Assembly: GCF_000425445.1 (NCBI RefSeq)
Contig: NZ_AUDL01000011.1
Location: 271,896-335,895, forward strand
From: Flavobacterium denitrificans DSM 15936
GTDB lineage: Bacteria > Bacteroidota > Bacteroidia > Flavobacteriales > Flavobacteriaceae
Direction: 5' to 3'
DNA length: 64,000 nt
Within the stretch, counting starts at the first letter, position 1. Each line of letters opens with the position of its first letter. This document shows positions 52,581-62,431 of the stretch, piece after piece. The translations under genes were made by a program, and so were the position numbers. Below the pieces are notes generated by a model. It did no database searches and had not been told where the DNA came from. It saw nothing but the letters and a program-made list of their open reading frames with translations.

Positions 52581-53264
52581 GAGAAAAATGCTGAAAAAGG
52601 AGGAGTAAAATCGTTCACATTTGGTCTTTATTGTGATACTTTTTATGTGTTAAAAACACGGTTATTATAACAAGGAATAACTATTTCGATTTCGGAACTT
52701 TTTTCTTTTAAAAGTGAAATAGGAAATTTAATCAAGCGTATTGTTTGATGCTTTCGTTTTAAGAAAATTCCGATATGAAGGGATTTTTTTTCATTTTATT
52801 AACTAGCTTGTTTTTAGTTAATTATGTGAAGGGGATTTTTTTAGTTAACATTTTTTTTGCAAAAAGAAGTCTTAAAATTTTTATGTTCAATATTTTAATT
52901 TACTTTTGTTCTATCAAATTAGTAGGGTTTAAAAATAAAACTACAAATTATTTGTCAGAGCGAGAGATTTCTAGCTATTTGAGTTTTTAAAATAGTCTTT
53001 GTGAAAATCTTCAACCTTAATTTATATAAAAATGGGATCAAAAAAATCTTTATGAGAGAGGATTTAATTTGATAGAAACCAAATAAATACTAACCCAAAA
53101 TTTAAAAGAAATGAAAAAACGAATGTGTTGCAGATAAAAAGAAAAAACCATTTCTGTTGCAGCAGAAATGGTGAAGCTTAAAAGAAATTGTCATCTCTAG
53201 AAGGAAAGCGAAAATGGATTAAATCTGTTTTCGGCTCACCTTTTTATTAAACTAAAACAAAGTA
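52581..53264. other. Long leader/spacer upstream of the second susC
   Basis: The region has a perfect + strand -7 box TACTTTTG at 52901-52908. If that is used, the susC leader is about 355 nt. Within it ACCATTTCTG (53147-53156) and CAGAAATGGT (53163-53172) form a perfect 10-bp hairpin with a 6-nt loop and no T-run. A weaker stem (AGCGAAAA / TTTTCGGCT) ends 25 bp before the ATG region. The short frame 52775-52990 is AT-driven and not credited as a gene. Confidence 0.5.
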
Positions 53265-56200
53265 ATGAAAAAAAAATTAAACAGCTATATACTGTTGTGT
53301 ATTTTATTGATTTCCATAGGAGTTAAAGCACAAGAAACAAAGCCATTAATCCAGTCAAAACTCGAAGGGACAGTAGTTGATGCTGTTACAAAAGAGCCAG
53401 TAATTGGCGCTTCGGTAAATATAAAAGGAACAACTCACGGAGTGGTAACCGATTTAGATGGTAAGTTTTTCTTCCAAACCGGACAGAAATTTCCATATAC
53501 ATTAATCATAAGTTATTTAGGCTATAAAAAAGCAGAAGTGGTTGTCCAAAAAAATGCTGTTGTTATAGATTTGGAACAAGAACAAAATGCTTTGTCAGAA
53601 GTTGTTGTGACAGCGCTAGGAATCACCAAAGAGAAAAAATCTTTAGGATATACTACTCAGTCACTAAAAGGCAAAGAATTAGCGAGTACAAAAGAAACCA
53701 ACTTTTTAAATAGTCTTACGGGGAAATTAGCAGGAGTTCGTATTACGAATTCGCAAGGAGATATGGGATCTTCAAGGATTATTATTCGTGGAGAAACTTC
53801 GATCGCAGGAAACAACCAGCCATTATTTGTGGTAGATGGGGTTCCGGTAGATAATTCGCAATTGAATTTTGGTGGTGCGACTCGTGATTTCAGAAATGCA
53901 ATTGCCGATTTAAATCCTCAAGATATTGAAACTTTAACGGTATTAAAAGGACCAAATGCAGCAGCACTTTACGGATCGCGCGCCGCTCACGGTGTTGTTT
54001 TGATTACCACAAAATCGGGTAAAAATCAAAAAGGATTAGGAATTAGCGTAAGTTCTGGAATTACAATTTCTCAAGTGAGTACTTTGCCAGCTTTTCAAAA
54101 TTCATATGGACAAGGCTCAAACGGAAAATTCAGCTATGTTGATGGTAAAGGAGGCGGTGTGAACGATGGAGTTGATGAAAGCTGGGGACCGAGATTAGAC
54201 GGACGTCTGATTCCGCAATTTTATTCAAATGGAGTTGCAGTGCCTTTTGAAGCACATCCGGATAACGTAAAAGACTTTTTTAATACAGGACTTACTTATG
54301 ATAACAGTGTTTCTGTAGCGAAATCAGACGAAAAATCAGATTTTCGTTTAGGAGTAAACAATCAAAAACAATTGGGAACAGTACCTAATAGTGAAATCAA
54401 CAAGACAAATTTCACCATTAATACCAATTACGAAATTTCTAAAAACATAAAAGTTGGAGTAAATGCCAATTATATTGTTACCGATGCTCCACAACTTCCA
54501 GGCGGACCATCAGGAGGACGTGCGGCAGGTGTAATGTTGCAATTCCTTTGGTTTGGTCGCCAAGTTGATATTAATGACCTTAATAATGATTGGACTAAAA
54601 ACTGGAACAACAGTTATTACAGCAATCCGTATTGGAATGCCTATTATAATACTACAAGTCAGCAACGTAATCGCTTGATTGGAGATATTCATTTGGATGC
54701 AAAAATTATTGACGGACTTAATTTTAGATTCCGCACTGGAGTTGACTATTATAATGACAGAAGAAAATACACGATTAAATATGGTACAAACGGAACTCCA
54801 TTTGGATCGTATGCCGAAGATGCTTATACAGTAGATGAAAGAAATACAGAAGGGATTTTTCAATATACAAAAAATCTGAATGATGATTTTAGTTTGGATG
54901 CGCTTGCAGGATTCAACGTTCGTAACCACAGTGATGCTAACAATTATCAAAAAGCACCACGTTTGGCTGTGCCGGATTTATATACGCTGACGAATTCACG
55001 TGATCCGTTGACTTCATCAAATTCGTATTCTCGTTTGAGAGTTTACAGTGCTTATGCTTCGGCGCAATTAGGTTTCAGAAATTATGCGTTTTTGAATGTT
55101 ACCGCTCGTAACGATTGGTCGTCAACATTGCCAAGCAATAACCGTTCTTATTTCTATCCTTCTATTAATGGTAGCGTTGTGTTGACTGATGCTTTCAAAA
55201 TTAAAAGCAATACGCTTGATTTCTTAAAAGTTCGTGGAGGTTGGTCTGAAGTAGGAAACGATGCAGATCCGTACCAACTGTCGACAGTTTACAACTTCCA
55301 GACCGCTTTTGACGGAAACCCGATTCAGACTTCTTCTCAGAAAAAATTGAATGAGAATTTGAAGCCAGAAACAACGCGTTCAAGCGAAGTTGGTTTAGAA
55401 GCCACTTTCTGGAAAAATAGATTGCGTTTTGATGCTGCGTATTATAATACAGATAGTTATGATCAGATTTTGGAAATCAAAACAACGGCTTCAAGCGGTT
55501 ATAATTCGCAATTGATCAATGCTGGAAAAATCAATAATCACGGTATAGAACTTCAATTAGACGGAACGCCAATCCAAACGAAAGACTTTAAATGGAATAT
55601 CGGTGTAAATTATTCTAAGAATACAAGCAAGGTCGAGATTCTGGATTACGATAAAAAAATCCAAAACTATACTATTGGTTCATCAGGAGGTGTTGATGTA
55701 TTGGCATCTGTTGGACAAGCTTACGGTGCCCTTTACGGAACAGCATATGAGCGCGATGCAAATGGAAATATTGTAGTAGGAGCTAACGGATTGCCAAAAG
55801 CAGATCCAACAAAGAGAGTTTTAGGACATTATACTCCAGATTATTTGGCAGGTGCTACAAATACATTTACATACAAAAATCTTGAACTTTCGGTTCTTGT
55901 GGACGCAAGTGTAGGAGGGGAGCTTTTCTCAGGAACAAACAGAACAGGAAATTATACAGGTGTATTGGCTCAAACGCTTCCGGGCCGTGGTGCTGAGAAT
56001 GGCGGATTAAGTTATTATTACCCAGGAAACAATACTTCGAATCCAAAAACATTAGTAACTGGAGGCGTGGCTCCAGGCGGTGCAACAGTGTATGATGACG
56101 GAATGATTTTTAGTGGTGTATATGCAGATGGAACGCCAAACAATAAAGTAATCAGTGCTCAGGAATATTACAAAGCGTCATATAATATTAGTGAAGCTTA

Positions 56201-56453
56201 CATCTACAGTTCAACTTATGTAAAACTTAGAGAGATTAGATTGACTTATAATGTAGATAAAAAATTGGTTAAGAAACTAGGATTAGACGGAGCAAGTATT
56301 ACTGCTGCAGGCCGTAACTTATTGTTTATTTACAAAGAAGTGCCAAACATTGATCCAGAAACGGCTTTCAATACTGGAAATGTACAAGGACTAGAAAGTT
56401 TAGCCTTGCCTACAACCAGAAATTTTAGCCTTAACGTTAATCTTAAATTTTAA
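53265..56453 (+). CDS. susC: SusC/RagA-family TonB-dependent transporter (second locus)
   Basis: The 1062 residues have a signal peptide (MKKKLNSYILLCILLISIGVKAQ), a carboxypeptidase-regulatory-like domain (about 33-110; VVDAVTKEPVIGASVNIKGT) and the plug (LSEVVVTALGITKEKKSLGY; IETLTVLKGPNAAALYGSRA). The barrel ends FSLNVNLKF. A SusD-like gene follows 12 bp later. Together with sulfatase and GH42 genes downstream it forms a small glycan locus. There is no ECF sigma/anti-sigma pair beside it. Confidence 0.95.
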   Translation: MKKKLNSYILLCILLISIGVKAQETKPLIQSKLEGTVVDAVTKEPVIGASVNIKGTTHGVVTDLDGKFFFQTGQKFPYTLIISYLGYKKAEVVVQKNAVVIDLEQEQNALSEVVVTALGITKEKKSLGYTTQSLKGKELASTKETNFLNSLTGKLAGVRITNSQGDMGSSRIIIRGETSIAGNNQPLFVVDGVPVDNSQLNFGGATRDFRNAIADLNPQDIETLTVLKGPNAAALYGSRAAHGVVLITTKSGKNQKGLGISVSSGITISQVSTLPAFQNSYGQGSNGKFSYVDGKGGGVNDGVDESWGPRLDGRLIPQFYSNGVAVPFEAHPDNVKDFFNTGLTYDNSVSVAKSDEKSDFRLGVNNQKQLGTVPNSEINKTNFTINTNYEISKNIKVGVNANYIVTDAPQLPGGPSGGRAAGVMLQFLWFGRQVDINDLNNDWTKNWNNSYYSNPYWNAYYNTTSQQRNRLIGDIHLDAKIIDGLNFRFRTGVDYYNDRRKYTIKYGTNGTPFGSYAEDAYTVDERNTEGIFQYTKNLNDDFSLDALAGFNVRNHSDANNYQKAPRLAVPDLYTLTNSRDPLTSSNSYSRLRVYSAYASAQLGFRNYAFLNVTARNDWSSTLPSNNRSYFYPSINGSVVLTDAFKIKSNTLDFLKVRGGWSEVGNDADPYQLSTVYNFQTAFDGNPIQTSSQKKLNENLKPETTRSSEVGLEATFWKNRLRFDAAYYNTDSYDQILEIKTTASSGYNSQLINAGKINNHGIELQLDGTPIQTKDFKWNIGVNYSKNTSKVEILDYDKKIQNYTIGSSGGVDVLASVGQAYGALYGTAYERDANGNIVVGANGLPKADPTKRVLGHYTPDYLAGATNTFTYKNLELSVLVDASVGGELFSGTNRTGNYTGVLAQTLPGRGAENGGLSYYYPGNNTSNPKTLVTGGVAPGGATVYDDGMIFSGVYADGTPNNKVISAQEYYKASYNISEAYIYSSTYVKLREIRLTYNVDKKLVKKLGLDGASITAAGRNLLFIYKEVPNIDPETAFNTGNVQGLESLALPTTRNFSLNVNLKF

Positions 56454-56465
56454 AAACTCGGAATC

Positions 56466-57893
56466 ATGCTGAAAAAACTATTATATACAACACTATTTGC
56501 ATTGACACTGAGTTCTTGCAATGATGATACTTTGGATGATGTTAATAAAAATCCAAATGCAACTGAAACGCCATTAGCGCCTTATTTATTGACAGGAACG
56601 TTAAAACAAGGAGCCGATTTGTATTGGGGAGATGGAAATAACTTTAACTCGTCTTTATTGTTTGTGCAACATTGGGCAAAAATTCAATATACAGAGCCAG
56701 ATCGATATGATGTTTCAAATACATCTTTCACTTCTTTGTGGAACACGGGATATGCGACATTGGTAACAGATTTAAATACAATTATCAATTTCCCAGCAGA
56801 TCAGGCAAATTCAAATTATAAAGGAATTGCGTTGACATTGCGTTCATGGACATTTTTGTTATTGACAGATGCTTATGGAAATATTCCTTATAAAGAAGCA
56901 GGCTTAAAGGTAACTCCAGCTTATAATACACAAAAAGAAGTTTATACGGGATTGCTTGAAGATTTGAAACAAGCACAATCGTTGTTAAGTTCAGCAAACG
57001 GAACTGTAACAGGTGATTTGGTTTACAAAGGAGATATTGCAAAATGGAAAAAATTTGTGAATTCACTTCGTTTGAGAATTGCATTGAGAATTTCTGACAG
57101 AGAACCAGCTTTGGCAAAACAAGCGGCAATTGATGCAACAAGCGATGCGGGAGGATTAATTAGTAGTAATGCTGAGACTTTCAAGTTCACTTATATTACT
57201 TCGCCACAACAAAATCCAGCTTCGGCTTGGTTTGAAACGCGTGATGATTTCCGAATTTCGAAAACAATGGTAGATAAATTATACGAATTGTCAGATCCGC
57301 GTTTGCCAGTTTATGCGCAATTGCCATCAGATGCGAGCGTAGGCAAATACGTTGGAGGAGCAAACGGATTATCAAACAGTGATGCCAATAGCCAAGGTTT
57401 TGCCAAAACATCAAAACCGGGAACTTACTTTTTGACTTCATCGTCACCAGCGGTAATTGCTTCTTATTCTGAAACTTTATTCAATCTTGCAGAAGCTGTA
57501 GCTCGTGGCTATATTTCTGGTGATGCTGAGCAGTATTATAAAAATGCGATCACGGCTTCATTTATTCAATTCGGAATTACAGATGCAACTGCGATTTCAA
57601 ATTATCTAAATCAAGCAACTGTAAAATACGATGCTTCAAATTATGCCAAATCAATTGGTACACAAAAATGGATTGCTTTTTACGGGCAAGGTCTTGACGC
57701 TTTTACAGAGTGGAGAAGATTGGATTATCCAGTTTTGAAAGCGGGCCCAGCGACCGTTTTGGATGGCCAAATTCCGTCACGTTTCTTTTACCCTGGAACA
57801 GAACAATCTTTAAACAGAGACAGTTATCAAGCTGCAGTAGCAAATCAAGGGAAAGATTTGTTGACAACGAAGCTTTGGTTTGATATAAAGTAA
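56466..57893 (+). CDS. susD: SusD-like (SusD-like_2 group) glycan-binding lipoprotein
   Basis: The 475-residue lipoprotein has the lipobox TLSSC, then NDDTLDDVNKNPNAT. The DD after the Cys fits the Flavobacterium surface-export signal. TETPLAPYLLTGTLKQG, FVQHWAKIQYTEPDRYD, LTDAYGNIPYKEA and EWRRLDYPVLKAGP are typical of the shorter SusD-like_2 group, which differs from the 639-residue SusD of the xylan locus. It forms the outer-surface lid for the SusC upstream. Confidence 0.93.
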   Translation: MLKKLLYTTLFALTLSSCNDDTLDDVNKNPNATETPLAPYLLTGTLKQGADLYWGDGNNFNSSLLFVQHWAKIQYTEPDRYDVSNTSFTSLWNTGYATLVTDLNTIINFPADQANSNYKGIALTLRSWTFLLLTDAYGNIPYKEAGLKVTPAYNTQKEVYTGLLEDLKQAQSLLSSANGTVTGDLVYKGDIAKWKKFVNSLRLRIALRISDREPALAKQAAIDATSDAGGLISSNAETFKFTYITSPQQNPASAWFETRDDFRISKTMVDKLYELSDPRLPVYAQLPSDASVGKYVGGANGLSNSDANSQGFAKTSKPGTYFLTSSSPAVIASYSETLFNLAEAVARGYISGDAEQYYKNAITASFIQFGITDATAISNYLNQATVKYDASNYAKSIGTQKWIAFYGQGLDAFTEWRRLDYPVLKAGPATVLDGQIPSRFFYPGTEQSLNRDSYQAAVANQGKDLLTTKLWFDIK

Positions 57894-57950
57894 TTTTTAC
57901 CCGCCGATGAATTTCAAATGTAGCAATTGAAATTATATATTTTGAAAGTA

Positions 57951-57986
57951 AAAAGCCTGGAAAATTTTGATTTTTCAGGCTTTTTT
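57951..57986 (+). terminator. Rho-independent terminator after the second susD
   Basis: AAAAGCCTG (57951-57959) pairs with CAGGCTTTT (57976-57984), with GAAAA/TTTTTC inside and T's after. Confidence 0.85.
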
Positions 57987-58277
57987 ATTGGATATAAAGA
58001 GGTAATCGTGTTTTCGATTTTGAAATTATTTTGTTTTGAAAAGTAGCGCCATAATCAAAAACTTTCGGGTTTGAGCAAAAGTTTAAAAGGAAAAATTTGA
58101 AAAGTTGGACGCTTTTTGAGGAAGTACTTTGTCATGGAATAGCATCAAACTTAAGGCGTTTCATTTTAATAACTTTGTTTCATTTTATAATCTGAAACAT
58201 TATAAAGTTGATGATGTGATAGATTTCGATATCAAGGCTTTAATTTTATGAGTTTACTAATCTAAAAATCATAAATT
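57987..58277. promoter_or_regulatory. Spacer with -7 box upstream of the sulfatase gene
   Basis: TAACTTTG at 58170-58177 is an exact -7 box, about 100 bp before the ATG, and lies between two TTTCATTTTA copies (about 58160 and 58179). No TTG is suitably placed. The remainder shows nothing. Confidence 0.4.
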
Positions 58278-59891
58278 ATGAAAAAAAATGCCTTTTTAGT
58301 AATTTTAATTAGTTTGATCTTATCTGTATTTGTCAATGCGGAGGCTCAAACCAAAAAGAAACCAAACATCATCATGGTTATCTCTGATGATACTGGTTGG
58401 GGGGATTTAGGAGTGTATGGTGGAGGAGTTGGTCGAGGGATGCCCACACCCAATCTTGATAAAATGGCAAAAGAAGGTATGCAGTTCTGGTCATTTTACG
58501 GACAACCGAGTTGTACACCTGGAAGGGCTGCAATGTTAACTGGACGTATTCCAAACCGTAGTGGTATGACCACAGTTGCTTTTCAAGGTCAAGGAGGTGG
58601 ACTGCCAAAAGAAGAATGGACATTGGCATCAGTCCTTAAAAAGGCTAATTATAAAACATATTTTTCAGGAAAATGGCATTTAGGCGAAGCCGATTATTCG
58701 ATGCCTATTGCACATGGTTTCGATAAAATGCAGAATGTGGTGTTGTACCATCTAAATGCATATACCTATGCTTTTGAATCGTGGAACCCAGAAATGTCTC
58801 CTGAAATGCTGGCGCTCTTCAAAAAAGTAACCATTGGTGTACTTGAAGGCGAGGCAGGAGGAAAAGCTCGTGAAGTAAGCAAAGTTACAGAGGAGAACAT
58901 AGCCGAGCTGGACATGATGATGGTCGAAAACAACTTGAAACAGTTAGATGAATATGGTAAAAGCAAAGATCCATTTTTTATGTGCATCAACTTTGCAAAA
59001 AATCATCAGCCTAACCTTCCTTCTAAACAATTTGTGGGTAAATCTCCTGGAAAAAGCAAATATTCAGATGCTGTTGTAGAAATGGATTATAACGTTGGAC
59101 GCATCATGGATAAGATACGCTCTCTAGGAATTGCTGACAATACAATTGTTATTTACACTGTTGATAATGGAGCTTGGCAGGACGTGCATCCTGATTCCGG
59201 ATATACCCCATTCAGAGGTACTAAAGGTACTGACAGAGAAGGTGGAAGCCGTGTACCGGCTATTGCTTGGTGGCCAGGACAAATTGAAGCAGGAAGTGAG
59301 AGCCACGATATTGTTGGGGGACTAGATCTTATGGCAACTTTTGCCAGTCTTGCAGGTGTAACTTTGCCTAAACAAGACAGAGCAGGAGCTGAAATGGTTT
59401 TTGACAGTTATGATATGTCTAATGTTTTATTTAAAAAAGGTGCCCCACTTCGTGATCGATGGTTTTATTTTACCGAAGCAGAATTGTCTCCAGGTGCGGT
59501 ACGTATAGGGAAATTTAAAGCAGTATTTAATACTAGAGGAGATAATGGTGCGATTGCGGGAAGTGATGCGCCGGGACAACAGCTGGGCTGGAGAGGCGAT
59601 GAGACTTATGTAGCAACGGTACCAGCTATTTATAATCTGTGGCAGGATCCGCAGGAACGTTACGACCTATTTATGAATAGCTGGACAGAAAAGACCTGGA
59701 CGGCTATAATTTTCAACCAGGCTATTGCCGATTTGATGAAAACATATGCCAAAGTGCCACCAAGAGCTCCTCAGAGCGAAACTTTTACAGGAGAAATGCA
59801 GATAGAGCGATTTAGAACTATCGAGCAGATTAAAAAAATGATGAATGAGAAAAAAACTTCACTTCCTCCTTTAAGTGTAGACAGTAAATAA
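58278..59891 (+). CDS. Formylglycine-dependent sulfatase (arylsulfatase, S1 family)
   Basis: The 537-residue secreted enzyme has a signal peptide ending near AEAQ. The metal site starts NIIMVISDDTGWGDLG with Asp37/Asp38. The maturation motif is SCTPGRAAMLTGR with Cys79; the usual CxPSR reads C-T-P-G-R here, a tolerated variant that still needs oxidation by a formylglycine-generating enzyme, not seen in this window. GKWHLGE and YTVDNGAW are further S1 blocks. It removes sulfate esters, probably from the glycan bound by the SusCD pair upstream. Its own terminator follows. Confidence 0.92.
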   Translation: MKKNAFLVILISLILSVFVNAEAQTKKKPNIIMVISDDTGWGDLGVYGGGVGRGMPTPNLDKMAKEGMQFWSFYGQPSCTPGRAAMLTGRIPNRSGMTTVAFQGQGGGLPKEEWTLASVLKKANYKTYFSGKWHLGEADYSMPIAHGFDKMQNVVLYHLNAYTYAFESWNPEMSPEMLALFKKVTIGVLEGEAGGKAREVSKVTEENIAELDMMMVENNLKQLDEYGKSKDPFFMCINFAKNHQPNLPSKQFVGKSPGKSKYSDAVVEMDYNVGRIMDKIRSLGIADNTIVIYTVDNGAWQDVHPDSGYTPFRGTKGTDREGGSRVPAIAWWPGQIEAGSESHDIVGGLDLMATFASLAGVTLPKQDRAGAEMVFDSYDMSNVLFKKGAPLRDRWFYFTEAELSPGAVRIGKFKAVFNTRGDNGAIAGSDAPGQQLGWRGDETYVATVPAIYNLWQDPQERYDLFMNSWTEKTWTAIIFNQAIADLMKTYAKVPPRAPQSETFTGEMQIERFRTIEQIKKMMNEKKTSLPPLSVDSK

Positions 59892-59933
59892 TATTGGAAA
59901 CTGACAGTCAATAGTTGTCTCATTTCTGTAAAC

Positions 59934-59967
59934 AAAAAAAGCTTTAGAGGGATCTAAAGCTTTTTTT
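59934..59967 (+). terminator. Rho-independent terminator after the sulfatase gene
   Basis: AAAAAAAGCTTTAGA (59934-59948) pairs with TCTAAAGCTTTTTTT (59953-59967). Confidence 0.88.
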
Positions 59968-60126
59968 GTTGCATTGTTTTTGGTAATGATTGACTTTTGC
60001 TTTGCTTTAAATAATTTATTTAACAAGCCAATATAAGAAATTACAGCGCAATCCCGCAAGTAAAATTGGTCAGCCTAGATTCTCGACTACATTTTTAATA
60101 AAGTAAATTTGCTCTTAATCAAAAAT

Positions 60127-60145
60127 AAGTGTATGTTTAACACTT
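60127..60145. promoter_or_regulatory. Inverted repeat upstream of the GH42 gene
   Basis: AAGTGT (60127-60132) and ACACTT (60140-60145), seven bases apart, lie about 42 bp before the ATG. They could be an operator. A TAGTTTG just after is one base short of a -7 box. Confidence 0.35.
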
Positions 60146-60187
60146 TAGTTTGTGTTGTAAATAGAAATAATAAATCCAAAATAAAAA

Positions 60188-62290
60188 ATGAAGCAGATTA
60201 TAAAAAGAAAAATATTCAGAAAATCCATGCTAACTTTTTTGATTGCAATGGTTTGTATCGAGGCAAATGCTCAAAAGTTTGAAAAGTACTTTCCCAAAAA
60301 AGATCTGACTACCGTAGGAGTTTATTATTATCCCGAACATTGGGATGAAAGCCAATGGGATAGAGATTTGAAAAAAATTGCAGAAATGGGTTTTGAGTTT
60401 ACTCATTTTGGAGAATTTGCTTGGGCACAACTAGAACCACAAGAAGGAGTTTATGATTTTAAATGGCTTGATAAAGCAGTAGCAATTGCAGCAAAATACA
60501 AACTAAAAATTGTCATGTGCACTTCTACAGCAACACCTCCCGTATGGCTGGTGCGCAAGCATCCTGATGTACTCGTTACGTATGAGGATGGGAACAAAAG
60601 TGATCACGGTTCTAGACAACACGCCTCATTTTCGAGCAATTACTATAGAAGTTATTCTTTAAAAATGGTCGAGCAATTGGCAAAAAAATATGGGAATAAC
60701 AAAAATATCATTGGTTGGCAAATAGATAATGAACCAGCACGTTTTCTGGATTATGGAGCAGATGCACAACAACGTTACCGCAATTGGCTAAAGGAAAAAT
60801 ATCAGAATATCGACACTCTTAATAAAGCTTGGGGCAATAGTTTTTGGAGTGGTATTTATTCTGATTTCAGTGAAATAAATATTCCTTTGCATAAAGAATG
60901 GGGAATGAATTTGCATTCGCAATTGGATCATTACAGATTTGCCGATGAGGAAACTGCTACCTTTCTGGATTCTCAAGCGGCAGTCATTCGAAAATATGTA
61001 AGCAAGGATCAATGGATTACGTCTAATTACAGACCCGCTTATGATGAGAGTTTTATCGGTATGAGCAAAGAATTTGATTTTGATTGCTACACTCGTTATA
61101 TGGTTTATGGTGGAAGTTTTGGGATAGGGAAAAATGGATATCGTTTGGGAGATTATGCCGCTATCGGAATGGCAAATGATTTTTTCAGACCTCTTAAAGG
61201 AATGTATGGTTGTATGGAATTACAGCCGGGTCAAGTAAACTGGGGAAGCATTAATCCGCAACCTTTGCCAGGCAGTGTTCGAATGTGGCTGTGGCATGTT
61301 TTTGCAGGAGGCAGTAAATTCGAATGTACTTATCGTTTCCGTGCTCCTTTGTATGGTTATGAGCAATATCACTATGGTATCGTTGGTACGGATGGCGTAA
61401 CGCCAACACCGGGCGGACTGGAATTTAGCCAATTTATAAAAGAAATAGAAACACTTCGAAAAAACTATAACGCAAAGGCAGAATTGCCAGACTACTATCT
61501 AAAACGCAAAACCGGAATTTTGTTCAATCCGGATAATGTGATGGGGATTGATTTAAATAAGCAAACCAAAGAATGGAATACTATTAATCACTTTTTAAAG
61601 TATTATAAAGCTTCAAAGTCAATGGGTGCGCCAGTTGATTTTGTTAGAGACACAACAGATTTTTCAAGATATCCTTTCTTGATCGTACCGGCTTATCAAA
61701 TGATCGATCAAAAATTGATTGATAAATTAACCTTGTACGCAAAAAATGGTGGAAATTTAATCATGAGTTGCCGATCTGGAATCCAAAACCGTCAAGGACA
61801 TCTTTGGGAGGCAAAATTTTATGAGCCCATTTGGAGTTTGATAGGATCTCAAATAGAATCGTATGATTTATTAATGCCTCATTCTCCTGGTGCTATTAAA
61901 TTTGAAAATCAAGAATTTGTCTGGACAAGTTGGGGCGATTTACTAAAACCAGATAAAGAAACAGAAATCTGGGCAACTTATCAAGGTGATTTTTATGCAG
62001 GTACAGCAGCTGTCGTTTCGCATCAATTGGGAAAAGGAACCGTGACATACGTTGGTACAGATTCGAAAAATGGCGATCTGGAAAAACAAGTAATCAGAAA
62101 ATTATACAAACAGCAAAACGCACCTATAGAAGATTATCCAGAAGGAGTAATGGTCGATTATCGCGATGGTTTCGGAATAGCAGTTAATTATTCTGATAAG
62201 CCTTATAACTTCAATTTGCCAAAAGGCTCGAAAATTATCTTTGGAACTCAGTCTATAAAAACGGCTGATGTTTTGGTGTGGAAATATTAA
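60188..62290 (+). CDS. Secreted GH42 beta-galactosidase
   Basis: The 700 residues start with a basic segment and a signal peptide ending at EANAQ (about 29); an in-frame ATG at 60227 is a possible start. The GH42 barrel shows VGVYYYPEHWDESQWDRDL, ATPPVWLVRKHPDVL, the acid/base Glu182 in GWQIDNEPARF and the nucleophile Glu344 in YGCMELQPGQVNW. The trimerisation domain (about 430-620) and a small C-terminal beta domain follow. It cleaves terminal beta-galactose. Beside a sulfatase and SusCD it suggests a sulfated galactan or other galactose-rich glycan; the exact substrate is not certain. Confidence 0.92.
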   Translation: MKQIIKRKIFRKSMLTFLIAMVCIEANAQKFEKYFPKKDLTTVGVYYYPEHWDESQWDRDLKKIAEMGFEFTHFGEFAWAQLEPQEGVYDFKWLDKAVAIAAKYKLKIVMCTSTATPPVWLVRKHPDVLVTYEDGNKSDHGSRQHASFSSNYYRSYSLKMVEQLAKKYGNNKNIIGWQIDNEPARFLDYGADAQQRYRNWLKEKYQNIDTLNKAWGNSFWSGIYSDFSEINIPLHKEWGMNLHSQLDHYRFADEETATFLDSQAAVIRKYVSKDQWITSNYRPAYDESFIGMSKEFDFDCYTRYMVYGGSFGIGKNGYRLGDYAAIGMANDFFRPLKGMYGCMELQPGQVNWGSINPQPLPGSVRMWLWHVFAGGSKFECTYRFRAPLYGYEQYHYGIVGTDGVTPTPGGLEFSQFIKEIETLRKNYNAKAELPDYYLKRKTGILFNPDNVMGIDLNKQTKEWNTINHFLKYYKASKSMGAPVDFVRDTTDFSRYPFLIVPAYQMIDQKLIDKLTLYAKNGGNLIMSCRSGIQNRQGHLWEAKFYEPIWSLIGSQIESYDLLMPHSPGAIKFENQEFVWTSWGDLLKPDKETEIWATYQGDFYAGTAAVVSHQLGKGTVTYVGTDSKNGDLEKQVIRKLYKQQNAPIEDYPEGVMVDYRDGFGIAVNYSDKPYNFNLPKGSKIIFGTQSIKTADVLVWKY

Positions 62291-62300
62291 AATTGAATTG

Positions 62301-62352
62301 TTGCGCAAAGTCAGCTCCGAAAGTCTTCGAGTCAGACGTTGCGCAATTTTTT
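62301..62352 (+). terminator. REP-like hairpin acting as terminator after the GH42 gene
   Basis: Outer arms TTGCGCAA (62301-62308) and TTGCGCAA (62339-62346) extend inward through AGTC / GACG. An inner CTC-CGAA / TTCGAG stem lies within, and a T-run follows to 62352. The start GCGCAAAGTC is the same as in the REP hairpin at 63851-63878 next to the transposase gene. Confidence 0.7.
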
Positions 62353-62418
62353 TATTATAGTAAAATCTAAAAACATTAAGCGTCTTGTAACGTTTTTTAA
62401 ATTCATGCTTAAAGTTTG

Positions 62419-62426
62419 TATTTTTG
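62419..62426 (+). promoter_or_regulatory. -7 promoter box implying a nearly leaderless mRNA
   Basis: TATTTTTG is an exact TAnnTTTG match ending 5 bp before the methyltransferase ATG. With the usual 5-7 bp spacing, transcription would start at or next to the ATG. Confidence 0.5.
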
Positions 62427-62431
62427 CCGTT

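Noticed and set aside
52775..52990. 71-residue hydrophobic frame in the spacer before the second susC
   Set aside because: Phe/Ile/Lys-rich as expected from very AT-rich DNA; the -7 box at 52901 lies inside it.
54510..54950. 146-residue antisense frame inside the second susC
   Set aside because: Full overlap with a clear SusC gene; the translation is Ile/Val-rich and has no domain signature.
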